A stretch of DNA of 64,000 bases from an uncultured Oscillospiraceae bacterium (GTDB lineage Bacteria; Bacillota; Clostridia; Oscillospirales; Oscillospiraceae): the NCBI GenBank assembly GCA_910579775.1, contig CAJTUE010000001.1, forward strand, positions 1 through 64,000, in the 5' to 3' direction. A program made the position numbers and the translations under genes. Below, in pieces: positions 40,905 to 51,300 of this stretch (positions are counted from its first letter, which is position 1; each line of letters begins with the position of its first letter). Below the pieces are notes generated by a model, which made no database searches, had not been told where the DNA came from, and was given only the letters and a program-made list of their open reading frames with translations.

Positions 40905-43900
40905 ATGGTATTTCGCTGTTTCGCGGAAAAGCGCCCCGCCCACGACGTGGCGGGGAAGGGTCTGGAGCGGGAGCTGCGGGAGTTGTTGGGCCTCAAGGGT
41001 CTGACAGGGGTGCGCACCCTGCGGCGGTATGACGTGGAGGGGATCGATGCCGACACCTATCAACGGGCCAGGACCATCGTCTTTTCCGAACCCCAGGTGG
41101 ACGAGGTCTACGACGAGGACCTTCCCACGTCCCAAGGCCCCTGGGCCATTTTTGCGGTGGAGGCCCTGCCCGGCCAGTTTGACCAGTGCTCCGACTCCGC
41201 GGCCCAGTGCCTGCAAATGCTGGCGGGCGGGGAGCGGCCCACGGTGCGTTCTGCCACGGTTTACATTCTTTTGGGACAGGTCTCTGATGAAGAGTTGAGA
41301 AAGGTGAAGAAATACCTCATCAACCCCGTGGAGAGCCGGGAGGCGTCGCTGGACAAGCCGGGTACCCTGGCCCAGCAGTACCCGGAGGCCAAGCCTGTAG
41401 CGCTGGTGGAAGGGTTTGCCGACATGGACGCCTCTGCATTGGAGGTACTACGGGGAGGAATGGGTCTTGCCATGGATCTGGAGGATCTGAAGTTCCTGCA
41501 AACGTATTTCCGGGACGATGAACGCCGCGATCCCACCGTCACCGAGGTGCGCGTGGTGGACACCTATTGGTCGGACCATTGCCGCCACACCACCTTCTCC
41601 ACCCATTTGGAAGAGGTGGAGATCGACGACCTGGTGGTGCGGTCGGCCTACGAGGACTATCTGGCGGCCCGGGAGGAGGTCTACGGCGAGAAGGCCAAGA
41701 CCCGGCCGGAGACCCTGATGGATATGGCTACCATTGCCACAAAGGTGCTGAAAAAGCGGGGTCTGCTCCCCGAGCTGGACGAGAGCGAGGAGATCAACGC
41801 CTGCTCCATCCACGTGCCCGCTGTGGTGGACGGGGAGGCACAGGATTGGCTTCTCATGTTCAAAAACGAGACCCACAACCACCCCACCGAGATCGAGCCT
41901 TTCGGCGGCGCGGCCACCTGCATCGGCGGGTGCATCCGCGATCCTCTGTCAGGGCGGGTGTACGTCCACCAGGCCATGCGTGTCACCGGCTGCGGCGACC
42001 CCCGGACGCCCCTTTCTGAGACCCTGGAGGGCAAGCTGCCCCAGCGTAAGCTCTGCCAGACGGCGGCGGCGGGGTATTCCAGCTACGGCAACCAGATCGG
42101 CCTGGCCACCGGGCAGGTCTCTGAGCTCTATCACCCCGGCTATGTGGCAAAGCATCTGGAGTGCGGGGCCGTGGTGGGGGCGGCCCCGGCCAGTCATGTC
42201 CGCCGAGAGCGGCCCGCCCCCGGGGACGTGGTCATCCTGCTGGGCGGACGTACCGGGCGGGACGGCATCGGGGGGGCCACAGGCTCGTCCAAGAGCCACG
42301 ACTTGAAGTCCCTGGACACTATGGCCAGCGAGGTGCAGAAGGGCAACGCCCCGGAGGAGCGGAAGATCCAAAGGCTGTTCCGGGACGGGAACGTGACCCG
42401 TCTCATCAAACGGTGCAACGACTTTGGCGCGGGAGGCGTGAGCGTGGCCATCGGTGAGCTGGCCGACGGCCTTGCCATCGACCTGGACGCAGTGCGCAAA
42501 AAGTATGACGGGCTGGACGGCACGGAGCTTGCAATTTCCGAAAGCCAGGAGCGCATGGCAGTGGTGGTCGCCCGGTCGGACGCGGACAAGTTCATCGCTG
42601 CCGCCGAGCGGGAGAATTTAGAGGCCTATGTTGTGGCGGAGGTCACCGAGGAGCCCCGCATGGTGATGAAGTGGCGGGGAGAGGTCATCGCCAACCTCAG
42701 CCGGGACTTTTTGAACACCAATGGGGCGGTGAAGACCGCCAAGGTCTATGTGCCTGACGCACCTGGGAAGAAGGAAAATAGAAGCTTTGAATGCGAACGC
42801 ATAGACGATGAAACCATTTGCGCCACTTATTGCGGCCCAACTCTGCGGGAGATGGCAGGGAGCTTGAAGTGCGCCTCCCAGCGGGGGCTGGTGGAGCGGT
42901 TTGACGGCTCCATCGGCGCGGGGAGCGTCCTTATACCCTTCGGCGGCAAGCACCAGACCACTCCGGCGCAGGCCATGGCCGCCCTCCTTCCTGTGGAGCC
43001 GGGGCAGGAGACCGCCCAGGCCAGCGTTATGGCCTGGGGCTGTGACCCGGACACACTGTCCCGTGACCCCTATTGGGGGGCGTATGAGGCGGTGACTACG
43101 TCGCTGGCCAAGCTGGTGGCGGCGGGGGCGGATTACAAGAAAGCCTACCTGACCCTCCAGGAGTTCTTTGAAAAGCTCCGGGACGAGCCGGGCCGCTGGG
43201 GGAAGCCCTTTGCCGCCCTGCTGGGGGCTATGGAGGCCCAGCTGCAATATGGCTGTGCCGCCATTGGTGGGAAGGACTCCATGTCTGGGTCCTTCCTGGA
43301 CCTGGACGTGCCTCCCACCCTGATTTCCTTCGCCATCGCGCCCATCCAGGCTGGGGAGGTCATTTCCCCCGAGTTCAAGGAGCCGGGGCACCCGGTGTAT
43401 TACTTCGGTGCCAGTCCTTTGCATAGAAAAGAGGCTTGGGAGACATTCCATGCTTTGGCGAGGGAGGGCAAAATTAAGGCGGCTTGGGCGGTAGAAAACG
43501 GGATCGACGAAGCTGTGATGAAGATGTCCTTCGGCAACAAGATCGGCTTTTCTGGTGATGATGTGCTCCTTCGGGGATACCGCCACAGTGGGGATATCGT
43601 GGCGGAATTGACGGAAGAAATTGACTGTGAATACGCCCAAAAGATTGGCAAGACCATCGAGGCGGCCGTAATCTCCATCGACGGCGATGAGGCACCTATT
43701 GACGAGCTTTTGGCCCTCAACGAGGGGGTCTTGGAGGACGTTTATCCTACCCACGCCGCTGTGGAGGGGAAGGCGGAGACCTACTCCTGCACCGAGCGGG
43801 CTCCCATCGTAGCCAAGCATAAGATCGCCCGGCCCAAGGCGGTCATTCCTGTTTTTCCCGGCACCAACTGCGAGCTGGACACTGCGGCGGCCTGCCTGAA

Positions 43901-44627
43901 GGCGGACATTGACCCGGAGATTCTGGTTATCCGCAACGGCTCCGCCGCTGCCCTGGCGGAGTCGGTGAACGCCCTGGCCGCCGCCATTGGCAAGGCCCAG
44001 ATCATTGCCCTGCCCGGCGGTTTCTCCGGGGGCGACGAGCCTGACGGCTCGGCGAAATTCATTTGCTCCCTCTTCCGAAACGCCGCCGTTACCGACGCGG
44101 TGCATGACCTGCTCAAACGCCGGGACGGGCTGATGGTGGGCATCTGCAATGGCTTCCAGGCCCTTATCAAGCTGGGGCTCATTCAATACGGGGAAATTCG
44201 GCCCACTGACGAGACCTGCCCCACCCTGACCTTCAACGCCATCGGGCGGCACCAGAGCAAGTATGTGTACACCCGTGTAGCCTCGGTGCGTTCTCCCTGG
44301 CTGAGTCTCTGCAACGTAGGGGATGTCCATGCCATCCCCATTTCCCACGGGGAGGGGCGGTTCGTGTGCACCCCCGAGGTGCTGAAGACCCTTGCGGCCC
44401 GGGGGCAGATTGCCACCCAGTATGTGGACGCCGAGGGGAGAGTAAGCATGGACATTTCCGCCAACCCCAACGGCTCCGTAGGGGCGGTAGAGGGCCTGTT
44501 CTCTCCTGACGGAAGGGTGTTTGGCAAGATGGGCCACACCGAGCGCAAGGGTCCCTATGTAGGAGTCAACATCGTGGGGGACAAGCTCCAACCGCTCTTT
44601 GAGGGTGGCGCGGCCTATTACCGCTGA
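40905..44627 (+). CDS. purL: Phosphoribosylformylglycinamidine synthase, single-chain
   Basis: 1,240 residues, ATG 40905 with GAGAAAGGGAGAG upstream. It converts FGAR + glutamine + ATP to FGAM in purine synthesis. An N-terminal PurS-like part is followed by two AIRS-type halves (DTYWSDHCRHTTFSTHLEEV; NETHNHPTEIEPFGGAATCI; GGRTGRDGIGGATGSSKSHD) and a C-terminal class I glutamine amidotransferase (VFPGTNCELDTAAACL; nucleophile Cys in VGICNGFQALIKLG; PISHGEGRF). Most Gram-positives split this enzyme into PurS, PurQ and PurL; the fused form is found in Clostridia and proteobacteria. No other pur gene is adjacent. Confidence 0.96.
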   Translation: MVFRCFAEKRPAHDVAGKGLERELRELLGLKGLTGVRTLRRYDVEGIDADTYQRARTIVFSEPQVDEVYDEDLPTSQGPWAIFAVEALPGQFDQCSDSAAQCLQMLAGGERPTVRSATVYILLGQVSDEELRKVKKYLINPVESREASLDKPGTLAQQYPEAKPVALVEGFADMDASALEVLRGGMGLAMDLEDLKFLQTYFRDDERRDPTVTEVRVVDTYWSDHCRHTTFSTHLEEVEIDDLVVRSAYEDYLAAREEVYGEKAKTRPETLMDMATIATKVLKKRGLLPELDESEEINACSIHVPAVVDGEAQDWLLMFKNETHNHPTEIEPFGGAATCIGGCIRDPLSGRVYVHQAMRVTGCGDPRTPLSETLEGKLPQRKLCQTAAAGYSSYGNQIGLATGQVSELYHPGYVAKHLECGAVVGAAPASHVRRERPAPGDVVILLGGRTGRDGIGGATGSSKSHDLKSLDTMASEVQKGNAPEERKIQRLFRDGNVTRLIKRCNDFGAGGVSVAIGELADGLAIDLDAVRKKYDGLDGTELAISESQERMAVVVARSDADKFIAAAERENLEAYVVAEVTEEPRMVMKWRGEVIANLSRDFLNTNGAVKTAKVYVPDAPGKKENRSFECERIDDETICATYCGPTLREMAGSLKCASQRGLVERFDGSIGAGSVLIPFGGKHQTTPAQAMAALLPVEPGQETAQASVMAWGCDPDTLSRDPYWGAYEAVTTSLAKLVAAGADYKKAYLTLQEFFEKLRDEPGRWGKPFAALLGAMEAQLQYGCAAIGGKDSMSGSFLDLDVPPTLISFAIAPIQAGEVISPEFKEPGHPVYYFGASPLHRKEAWETFHALAREGKIKAAWAVENGIDEAVMKMSFGNKIGFSGDDVLLRGYRHSGDIVAELTEEIDCEYAQKIGKTIEAAVISIDGDEAPIDELLALNEGVLEDVYPTHAAVEGKAETYSCTERAPIVAKHKIARPKAVIPVFPGTNCELDTAAACLKADIDPEILVIRNGSAAALAESVNALAAAIGKAQIIALPGGFSGGDEPDGSAKFICSLFRNAAVTDAVHDLLKRRDGLMVGICNGFQALIKLGLIQYGEIRPTDETCPTLTFNAIGRHQSKYVYTRVASVRSPWLSLCNVGDVHAIPISHGEGRFVCTPEVLKTLAARGQIATQYVDAEGRVSMDISANPNGSVGAVEGLFSPDGRVFGKMGHTERKGPYVGVNIVGDKLQPLFEGGAAYYR

Positions 44628-44698
44628 GCGGCCGGTTTCGACATTGTAAAGGTTTGTTGACGGATTGTAACTTGAATCCGGCGCGTCGGGAGGGTAGA

Positions 44699-45457
44699 AT
44701 GATGGACGTTGAGGCGGTATTAGAGCTTGCGATGGAGCTGGGCTACCAGATCCAGGTCGCGGGGGGAGAAATCTACCGCGTGGAGGAATCGGTGAGCCGC
44801 ATCCTGCGGGCCTATGGCGTGGAGACGGGGGAGGTATTCGCCATCCCCAACTGTCTCATTGCCTCTGTTCACGAAAACGGCCGGGAAGCCACCCGTATGC
44901 GCCGTATTCCCGACCACGGCACCGACATCTGGAAGCTGGAGGCCATGAACGGCCTGTGCCGCCGGCTGTGCGCCGTGCCGCTGCCTGTGAAGGAGGCCCG
45001 TAAAGAGCTGCAAGCCCTGGTGGATGGAGAGAAACGTTACTCCTTTCCGGCCCTTCTTCTGGCCCATTTCGCGGCGGCGGGGCTGTTCGCTCTGTTTTTT
45101 GGGGCGGCCTGCCAGGACGCTCTGTGCGCCGGGGCCTGCGGCGCGGCCATTGGGCTGACGCTGCGGCTGATGGACGCCCTGGGGGCGAATCTCCTGATCC
45201 GCACCATGGCGGGGGGTGGCGTGTCCGCCCTGTTGGCCCTGGGGCTTTGCAGTCTCGGCCTGGGGCAGAGCGTGGACCTGGTCACCATCGGGGCGCTGAT
45301 GATCCTGGTGCCCGGCGTGGCGTTGACCAACGCGGTGCGGGACGTGATGGTGGGGGACATGGTCTCCGGGCTTTCCAAGCTGGCGGAGGCGGTGCTTATC
45401 GGCGTAGCCATTGCCCTGGGGACAGGGCTGGCGCTGGGCATTGCCCGGCTGTTTTAA
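44699..45457 (+). CDS. Threonine/serine exporter ThrE-like, N-terminal part (DUF1212)
   Basis: 252 residues from ATG 44699 (GGGAGGG upstream; ATG 44702 directly follows). The cytoplasmic N-domain has LGYQIQVAGGEIYRVEESVS and PNCLIASV, typical of ThrP/DUF1212, followed by five hydrophobic helices including MILVPGVALTNAVRDVMVGD. In Corynebacterium ThrE the two parts are one protein exporting threonine and serine; here they are separate genes 12 bases apart. Substrate in this group has not been shown and the assignment rests on homology pattern. Confidence 0.88.
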   Translation: MMDVEAVLELAMELGYQIQVAGGEIYRVEESVSRILRAYGVETGEVFAIPNCLIASVHENGREATRMRRIPDHGTDIWKLEAMNGLCRRLCAVPLPVKEARKELQALVDGEKRYSFPALLLAHFAAAGLFALFFGAACQDALCAGACGAAIGLTLRLMDALGANLLIRTMAGGGVSALLALGLCSLGLGQSVDLVTIGALMILVPGVALTNAVRDVMVGDMVSGLSKLAEAVLIGVAIALGTGLALGIARLF

Positions 45458-45469
45458 GGGGGCGGGGAA

Positions 45470-45955
45470 ATGGAATGGACAGAGCTCGTGGGGGAGTTCC
45501 TTCTGCCCTGCCTGTGGGCCTTTGGGGCCTGCCTGGCCTTTTCGGTGATCTTCAATATCCACGGGACCGGGATGCTCATCTGCGGAGCCGGGGGAGCATT
45601 GGGCTGGCTGGTGTATTTGCTGTGTAGCGGGCCGCTGAAGCTGGAAGATATGATGGCCGCACTGCTGGCGGGGGTGTCTATTTCCGCCTGGAGCGAGGCC
45701 ATGGCGCGGTTGCGTAAATGCCCGGTGACGGGGTATCTGCTGGTGGCCTTTTTCCCGCTGGTCCCCGGCGGCGGGATCTATTACGCCATGGAGTTTGCCA
45801 TTGCGGGACAGACCAGAAACTTTGGAAACACCCTGATGCACACGGTGGAATTTGCCGGGGCGCTGGCCCTGGGGGTGCTGCTGGTGTCGTCGGCGGTGCG
45901 GATGCGCCGGACGGTGGCGGAAAGGAGGCGGGCGCGGCGGTATGGCGCGGTATAA
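45470..45955 (+). CDS. Threonine/serine exporter ThrE-like, C-terminal part (DUF3815)
   Basis: 161 residues, ATG 45470 with GGGGCGGGG just upstream. Four to five membrane helices; FPLVPGGGIYYAMEFAI mirrors the VPGVALTNAV turn of the first part, as expected for the two related halves of ThrE. The arginine-rich C-terminus (RRTVAERRRARRYG) overlaps the start of the HAD gene by 14 bases. Confidence 0.85.
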   Translation: MEWTELVGEFLLPCLWAFGACLAFSVIFNIHGTGMLICGAGGALGWLVYLLCSGPLKLEDMMAALLAGVSISAWSEAMARLRKCPVTGYLLVAFFPLVPGGGIYYAMEFAIAGQTRNFGNTLMHTVEFAGALALGVLLVSSAVRMRRTVAERRRARRYGAV

Positions 45956-46625
45956 GACGGTTTTGCTGGATGCCGACGGCACCCTCCTGGACTTTGAGGC
46001 CACCGAGCGGCAGGCGCTACGGCGCAGCATGGAAACGCGGGGCATTCCCTTTGATGATGGGATCATGCAGGCTTATTTGGACATCAACGTGCCCTTATGG
46101 GCGGCCCACTACCGGGGAGAGATCAGCCGGGAGACGCTGATGGTAAAGCGCTTTGAGGATTTTGGAAAGGCTATGGGCGTTACCGCCGATCCGGAGGACT
46201 GGAACCGGGAGTATCTGCGGCTGCTGGGGGATTGCGGCAATGTGCTCCCCGGCGCGGTGGAGCTGCTGGCGGCGTTGAAGCCCCAATGCACGCTGGTGCT
46301 GGCAACCAACGGTTTGGCGGATATTCAGCGCCGGCGGCTGCGCGACAACCCCATCGCCCCCTATCTGGACGCCATTTTTATTTCCGAGGAAATGGGGATC
46401 GGCAAGCCGGAGAAGGGCTATTTTGAACAGGTCCTCGCGGCGCTGGGCGCCGACCCCGCCCAGACGGTGATGTTAGGGGACGATTTGAACTCCGATATAC
46501 AAGGAGCTGTCAACGCCGGACTTGATTCCATCTGGTATTCGCGCGCGAAAGAGAGAAACCCCCTGCCTACGTATCAAATCGGGCGGTTGGAGCAGGCGGC
46601 GGAGATCATCTTAGAGGAGAGATAG
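45942..46625 (+). CDS. HAD-superfamily phosphatase, YjjG (pyrimidine 5'-nucleotidase)-like
   Basis: 227 residues from ATG 45942. Motif I DADGTLLDF (nucleophile and acid/base Asp), a helical cap of type C1 (ERQALRRSMETRGIPFDDGI), motif II ATNG, motif III Lys in GIGKPEKGYF, and motif IV GDDLNSDIQGAVNAGLDSIW complete a HAD phosphatase. Resemblance to YjjG/YfnB suggests nucleotide house-cleaning, but substrate is not determined by these motifs. Overlaps the previous gene and is followed after 3 bases by an SGNH lipoprotein gene. Confidence 0.88.
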   Translation: MARYKTVLLDADGTLLDFEATERQALRRSMETRGIPFDDGIMQAYLDINVPLWAAHYRGEISRETLMVKRFEDFGKAMGVTADPEDWNREYLRLLGDCGNVLPGAVELLAALKPQCTLVLATNGLADIQRRRLRDNPIAPYLDAIFISEEMGIGKPEKGYFEQVLAALGADPAQTVMLGDDLNSDIQGAVNAGLDSIWYSRAKERNPLPTYQIGRLEQAAEIILEER

Positions 46626-46628
46626 AGC

Positions 46629-47477
46629 ATGAAACGATTGGTCTTGGTGGGGCTGTGCCTGGTGATGGCGCTGCCTGGGTGCAAGGTGGCGGAGCGGTCG
46701 GAGGCCCCCACGCCGACGCCCACCGCGTCAGCTACGGCAACGCCCACGCCGACGCCCACGCCGACGCCCACGCCGACGCCGACCCCCTCGCCCACTCCCG
46801 CGCCGGAGACCTATGGCGCGGGTCTGGCGGCAGGCGAGGACTATGATTTTTCCGCGCCAGTCCCCGAGACCGAGACGGTGGAGGAGAGCTACTTTGACGA
46901 CGCCGCCTTTGTCGGTGATTCCCGTATCGACGGCTTTCGTCTCTACAGCGGCATCAAAAACGGCGAGTTTATCGTCCACACCGGGCTGAGCATCTTCCAG
47001 GTGGAAAAGAAAAACATCACCTATAAGGGCAAAAAAATGAAGGTGATCGACGCGCTGGGCAAGGGCGAGTATAAGAAGGTATATGTGAGCCTGGGCGTCA
47101 ATGAGCTGGGGATGAACAACGACGAGGGATACCGCGACTGCTATGCCAGATTTATTGACGAGATTCGTGCCCAGCAGCCGGAGGCCACCATTTACATTCA
47201 GCTTTTGATCCCGGTAAACGAAAAGAAATGCCGGGAGAAGGGGATCGCCAGCTACATTGAAAACGAGCATTTACAGGTCTATAACGATATTTTGCGGGAG
47301 ATTGCCCAGGAAAAGCACGTATTTTTGGTGGACCCGGCGGAGGACCTGACCGACGAGACCGGTGAGCCGCCCTATGACAGCGTAGCAGACGGTGTGCACT
47401 TCCAGCGGGCTCCTTATAAGCAATGGCTGGACTATTTGAAGCGGCACACCATATATAAAGGAGAGTGGGACGCATGA
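46629..47477 (+). CDS. SGNH/GDSL-like lipoprotein with Thr-Pro linker
   Basis: 282 residues. Signal with lipobox LPGC (about residues 15-18), then a Thr-Pro linker about 35 residues long encoded by a 12-base tandem repeat, which would hold the domain away from the membrane. The domain shows SGNH blocks: FVGDSRIDGF (Ser in GDSR), VSLGVNELGM (Gly/Asn), and the terminal DGVHFQ (Asp/His). It may de-acylate or acylate a surface polymer. It overlaps the DUF4358 gene by 4 bases (ATGA). A related SGNH protein pairs with the MBOAT at 26-29 kb, so both sets may serve the same envelope modification; this is inference. Confidence 0.8.
   Translation: MKRLVLVGLCLVMALPGCKVAERSEAPTPTPTASATATPTPTPTPTPTPTPTPSPTPAPETYGAGLAAGEDYDFSAPVPETETVEESYFDDAAFVGDSRIDGFRLYSGIKNGEFIVHTGLSIFQVEKKNITYKGKKMKVIDALGKGEYKKVYVSLGVNELGMNNDEGYRDCYARFIDEIRAQQPEATIYIQLLIPVNEKKCREKGIASYIENEHLQVYNDILREIAQEKHVFLVDPAEDLTDETGEPPYDSVADGVHFQRAPYKQWLDYLKRHTIYKGEWDA
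46707..46796 (+). repeat. 12-base tandem repeat encoding the Thr-Pro linker
   Basis: Unit ACGCCGACGCCC (with small changes) is repeated about five times in a row, continuing imperfectly on both sides. Repeat number is a multiple of three bases, so slippage changes linker length without breaking the frame. Confidence 0.85.
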
Positions 47478-47938
47478 GAAAGAACGAAAAAGGCGTTTGG
47501 GCGGCGGCGCTGGCCCTGCTGCTGGCGCTGGGGCTGACCGCCTGCGGCGAAAAGGGCCCCCAGCCCTTTGAGGCGGAAAAAACCGCCGGGGCGCTGATCG
47601 AGGCCGGGGCGTTTTCTGAGGAGCTGGAGCGGCTGGACACGGACATCCTCCTGCGGCTCTACGAGTTGGATGAGAGCGAGGTGACTGCGGCGGTGGGGTT
47701 CGGCTCCACAGGGCTGACCGCCGAGGAAGCGGCGGTGTTTGAAATGACCGACGAGGCGGCCGCCAAGGAGGCGGAGGGCGCGCTGAAGGCCCACCTGGAC
47801 TACCAGATCGAGTCCAACGAGGACTATCGCCCCCAGGAGATGCCCAAGCTGGAGAAAGCTGTGGTGGAGCGCAGAGGAAATACCCTGCTGTTTTTGGTGG
47901 CGGCGGACTATTCCGCGGCAGAAAGCGTTTTAAAATAA
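47474..47938 (+). CDS. DUF4358 lipoprotein
   Basis: 154 residues from ATG 47474, which overlaps the preceding stop. Lipobox GLTAC at residues about 20-24. The body matches the DUF4358 pattern: a helix, then LDTDILLRLYELDESEV with an acidic tail, A-EEAAVFEM, helix EGALKAHLDYQIESNEDYRP, and a final strand NTLLFLVAADY. Function is unknown. As far as I recall, DUF4358 genes in Clostridia often neighbour MBOAT or SGNH genes, in line with this gene following an SGNH lipoprotein. A terminator comes next. Confidence 0.8.
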   Translation: MRKNEKGVWAAALALLLALGLTACGEKGPQPFEAEKTAGALIEAGAFSEELERLDTDILLRLYELDESEVTAAVGFGSTGLTAEEAAVFEMTDEAAAKEAEGALKAHLDYQIESNEDYRPQEMPKLEKAVVERRGNTLLFLVAADYSAAESVLK

Positions 47939-47991
47939 GATGCTTTTCCACAGCGGCTCCACAAGTGCGGTCCACATATGTGCAAGACAAA

Positions 47992-48030
47992 CAAAAAGGC
48001 GTCTCCGTTGCAAAACGGAGGCGCTTTTTT
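47992..48030 (+). terminator. Rho-independent terminator after the DUF4358 gene
   Basis: AAAAAGGCGTCTCCGTT and AACGGAGGCGCTTTTTT form a long stem around a 4-base loop with a T6 tail (one mismatch). Confidence 0.9.
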
Positions 48031-48108
48031 CAAAAACCACACGGAACTTTTTTGAAATATACCCGTCAAAGGAAATGCAAGCGGAACTTTATTGGGAGTT
48101 CCGAGAAG

Positions 48109-48133
48109 TTTTCCACAATTGCTATGTGGAAAA
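48109..48133. promoter_or_regulatory. Inverted repeat TTTTCCACA / TGTGGAAAA upstream of the giant gene
   Basis: Perfect 9-base arms (48109-48117 and 48125-48133) flank a 7-base loop, 25 bases before the -35 box of the giant gene. A third copy of TTTTCCACA is at 47944-47952. Each differs from the DnaA-box consensus TTATCCACA by one base. The 48031-48315 gap otherwise holds only the promoter and leader of the giant gene. Confidence 0.5.
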
Positions 48134-48157
48134 TTTGCGGAAAAACCAAAAAAAGGC

Positions 48158-48186
48158 TTGCATTTCCCAAAAGCTTGTGGCATAAT
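48158..48186 (+). promoter_or_regulatory. Probable promoter of the giant RCC1-repeat gene
   Basis: TTGCAT (48158-48163), a 17-base spacer and CATAAT (48181-48186). The leader to the ATG at 48316 is about 120 bases long. Confidence 0.5.
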
Positions 48187-48315
48187 ATCTCCGTAAAAAT
48201 GCCACTCTGGCATCATTGCGTTCATTTCTGCCCAAAGTTACAGAAAAACGCAGAAAATGAAGCGCCTGACCACGATGAAATGACCTGAAACCAGAAGAGA
48301 AAGGGGTGAGGGGTC

Positions 48316-51300
48316 ATGGACGCTAACATAAGTAAGCTCAAGCTACTGGGAACACGGCTGATCGCCGGTGTCCTGACTGCCTCGATGCTCCTTTCTACCG
48401 TGACCACTGCCGTGGCCGCGGGCATCGGCGCGTCTACGGCCCCTGACTCTGTGGTCGAGGAAGACCCCAACAAGGGGAATATCGACAACAGCAATACCGA
48501 TTATGAAGGTGACCAGACGCCGGAGGAGGAACCGAAGTATTCCTACCCGTTGGTGCTGGACCGGTATTCGATCGGCTTTACGCCGGAGCAGACGACAGTA
48601 CGAGTGCAGGCGACGGTGACCGACGTGCGCTATCTGGGGGCGCTGGAGTCCTTGGAGGAGTTTGCTTCCTTCTTCCCGGCGGACCTGGACCTGGACGCCT
48701 GCGAGTACTTGACCGAGGATCTGCGCCAGGGGATCGCCCAGATGGATGAGGATACCCGCCGCAGTTACCGGGGCGAGGCCATCGGCAAGCTGAGGGTCAC
48801 CAAGCAGTTTGTTTGGAGCACCATCTTTGAAGGATACGATTATAAGGATTACATCGAGATCGAAGTCGTTGACTACAGCGTGCGCGACGCCAGCGAGAGC
48901 ATGGCGCCCAGCATTAGCTGCAATGTGAACATCACCTGGGTCGGCCCCACCGAGACGGTGGCGGCGGTCCGGCCCACAGGGGGCCAGGGCGGCGGCATGA
49001 CGACACTGGACCCCGGCAGTAGCGACATTCAGGACTTGATCGGCGCTGCCGGTTCCAATGCCGGCTCTAGCACGACCAAGAACGTGGCGGATGAGCCTCA
49101 GGCCATTCAAGACTTCCTTTATGAAATGTATAAGAGCGGCGGGCTGACTCAGGAGAACGCCGGCGGCTATGATTTGAGTTACTTTGATGAGAGATTGAAG
49201 GCTGAGGGTGTTACCCCGGGCAGCGGGAGCATGTCCAACACCACCGATGTGGACCTGGATGCGTTGCTGAACGGCCAGCAGACCGATGGGGCTCAGGTGC
49301 AGGATACGGGCTTCTCTCTGATCACATCTTCTGATGATACTATTAATAATAAGGTAGACGGCAAGACGGCCGAGACCGAGAAGGAGGAGGCCGGCGCTGA
49401 GGCGGAGGACTCCACGCCGAAGCAGCCGGAGGACGACGCGGCCGAGCCCGCGGAGCCCGCCGCCGATGAGGAGAGTAAGGAGACGGTGGAGAACACGGGA
49501 CTGGAGCTGAACGACACCGTCCCCGAGCCGGACCCTGTGCTGGACGAGAAGGTGGAGCCGCCGCTGGAGGAGACCGCGGTGCCGCTGGACGCACCCGGCG
49601 ACGCGGAGCTGGCGGAGGAGCTGCCCGAGGGCGGCGAACAGAATAAGGAGAACGACAGTCAGGCTGGGGATGACCAGGCTGGCGATCAGGCTATTTCGGA
49701 CACGAAGACGCCTGACGACGAGAAGATCTCTTCCGAGGAGACGGAGAAGGAAGAGTCCAAGAACGAGGAGACCGGCGACCAGAGCAAGGGCGAGCTGACC
49801 ATGGAGGAGATCCTGGCCCAGCTGGGCGCCGGGTCCGGCACCGCCGCCAGCAAGCAGGAGATCGTTACCCAGACGGGCGGGGTGACCAGCAGCTTCAACA
49901 ACTTTGAGTGGAAGCTGACCAAGGACGAGGAAAAGCTCTACGGCGAGGACAGCGTGGTGCAGACCGCGGTGGTGGAGCCTTCCATCGACAGCAGCGGTAG
50001 CGTGATGTATGAAGTGAAGTTTGCCGTGAGCGTGCCCAGCATGGAGATGAGCGTGGACGGAACGGCCTACTTCTTCGGCACGGCTACCGTGCCTGAGTTG
50101 CCCGGCGACGACAACACCCAGACTGACGTGGACGATCCCAAGAAGGATGACGACGGCGAGCAGAAGGAAGATCCTGCTGATAAGCCGGGGGAGGAGAAGC
50201 CCGACGACGGGGAGACTCCTGCCGATGACCCCAACAACAATGACGTCCAGGGCAGCTATGCGTCGGTGAAGGATACCGATCCTACCGACAGCGAGTTGGC
50301 GGCATATTTCAATCTGCGCGATCAAGGGCCGGCGGACAAGGTCTATCATGTGCGCACCTTCCTGGGGGCGCAGGGGCAGTCCACGACCTATGACGTGAGC
50401 GGCTATCTGAAGACTGTTTTGGAAGATTCAAATTGGGATGGCGACACCAGCACGGTGTTGTACTCGGTGCTGGACCCCCGAGTGGCGGAAATCAATGGGA
50501 CCGGTATCGTTACCACCAAGCGCGAAGGGCGCACGGCGGTGTATGCCATGGGGTATGACGATTATAGTGGTAAGGTCTACGCCGTGCTTCAGCTGGAGGT
50601 CCATGGTCGCTTTACGTTGAGCAGCGGCGAGGCCATTACCGGCAATGCCGGGGACGGCTACTCCGCTAAGTTGGCTGTGCCCATGGTCTCCGCAGGCAAC
50701 CTCCACTCTCTGGCGCTGAAGGCGGACGGAAGCGTGTGGGGCTGGGGCAGCGCGAGCAACACCAATGCTCTGGGCAGTGCCAACGGCGGTGTCCTGCGTT
50801 CTCCCGCGCCCATTTATCTGCGCAGCTCCAACGGTATCTACACCCCGCTGACCGGTGTGGTGATGGTGTCGGCCGGGCTTAACTTTTCGCTAGCCTTGAC
50901 GGCCAACGGCAATGTGTACGCTTGGGGTTCCAACACCCGCGGACAGACGGGCACGGGCGATATCAGCGGTCGGGACACCGTGCAGGATCCCACTATGGTG
51001 CGCGGCCCTGTGACGGCGGAGGGAGTGCCTGCCGATCCCAATACGGATGCAAACGGCCACCTGTGCAATATCGTGGCCATTGCCGCCGGAGGCAACCATG
51101 CGATGGCGCTGGCGGCAGACGGCACAGTGTACGCCTGGGGCGACGGCAGCTATGGGCAGCTAGGTGTAAAGGCAGAGGACTTGACGTACAGCGAGGCCGG
51201 TAAGTTCTATTATAGTGGTTACCCTGTAGTGGTCAAGGACGGGAACGGTGATGCTCTGACGGGGATCGTGTCCATCGCGGCGGGCGGCTCCATTTCAGTG

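Noticed and set aside
46707..46796. A CRISPR-like array
   Set aside because: The repeats are 12 bases, directly abutting without spacers, and encode the Thr-Pro linker of a lipoprotein.
47944..48133. A replication origin suggested by DnaA-box-like repeats
   Set aside because: Only three imperfect boxes are present, there is no AT-rich unwinding region beyond the promoter, and dnaA, dnaN, rpmH or other origin genes are absent.
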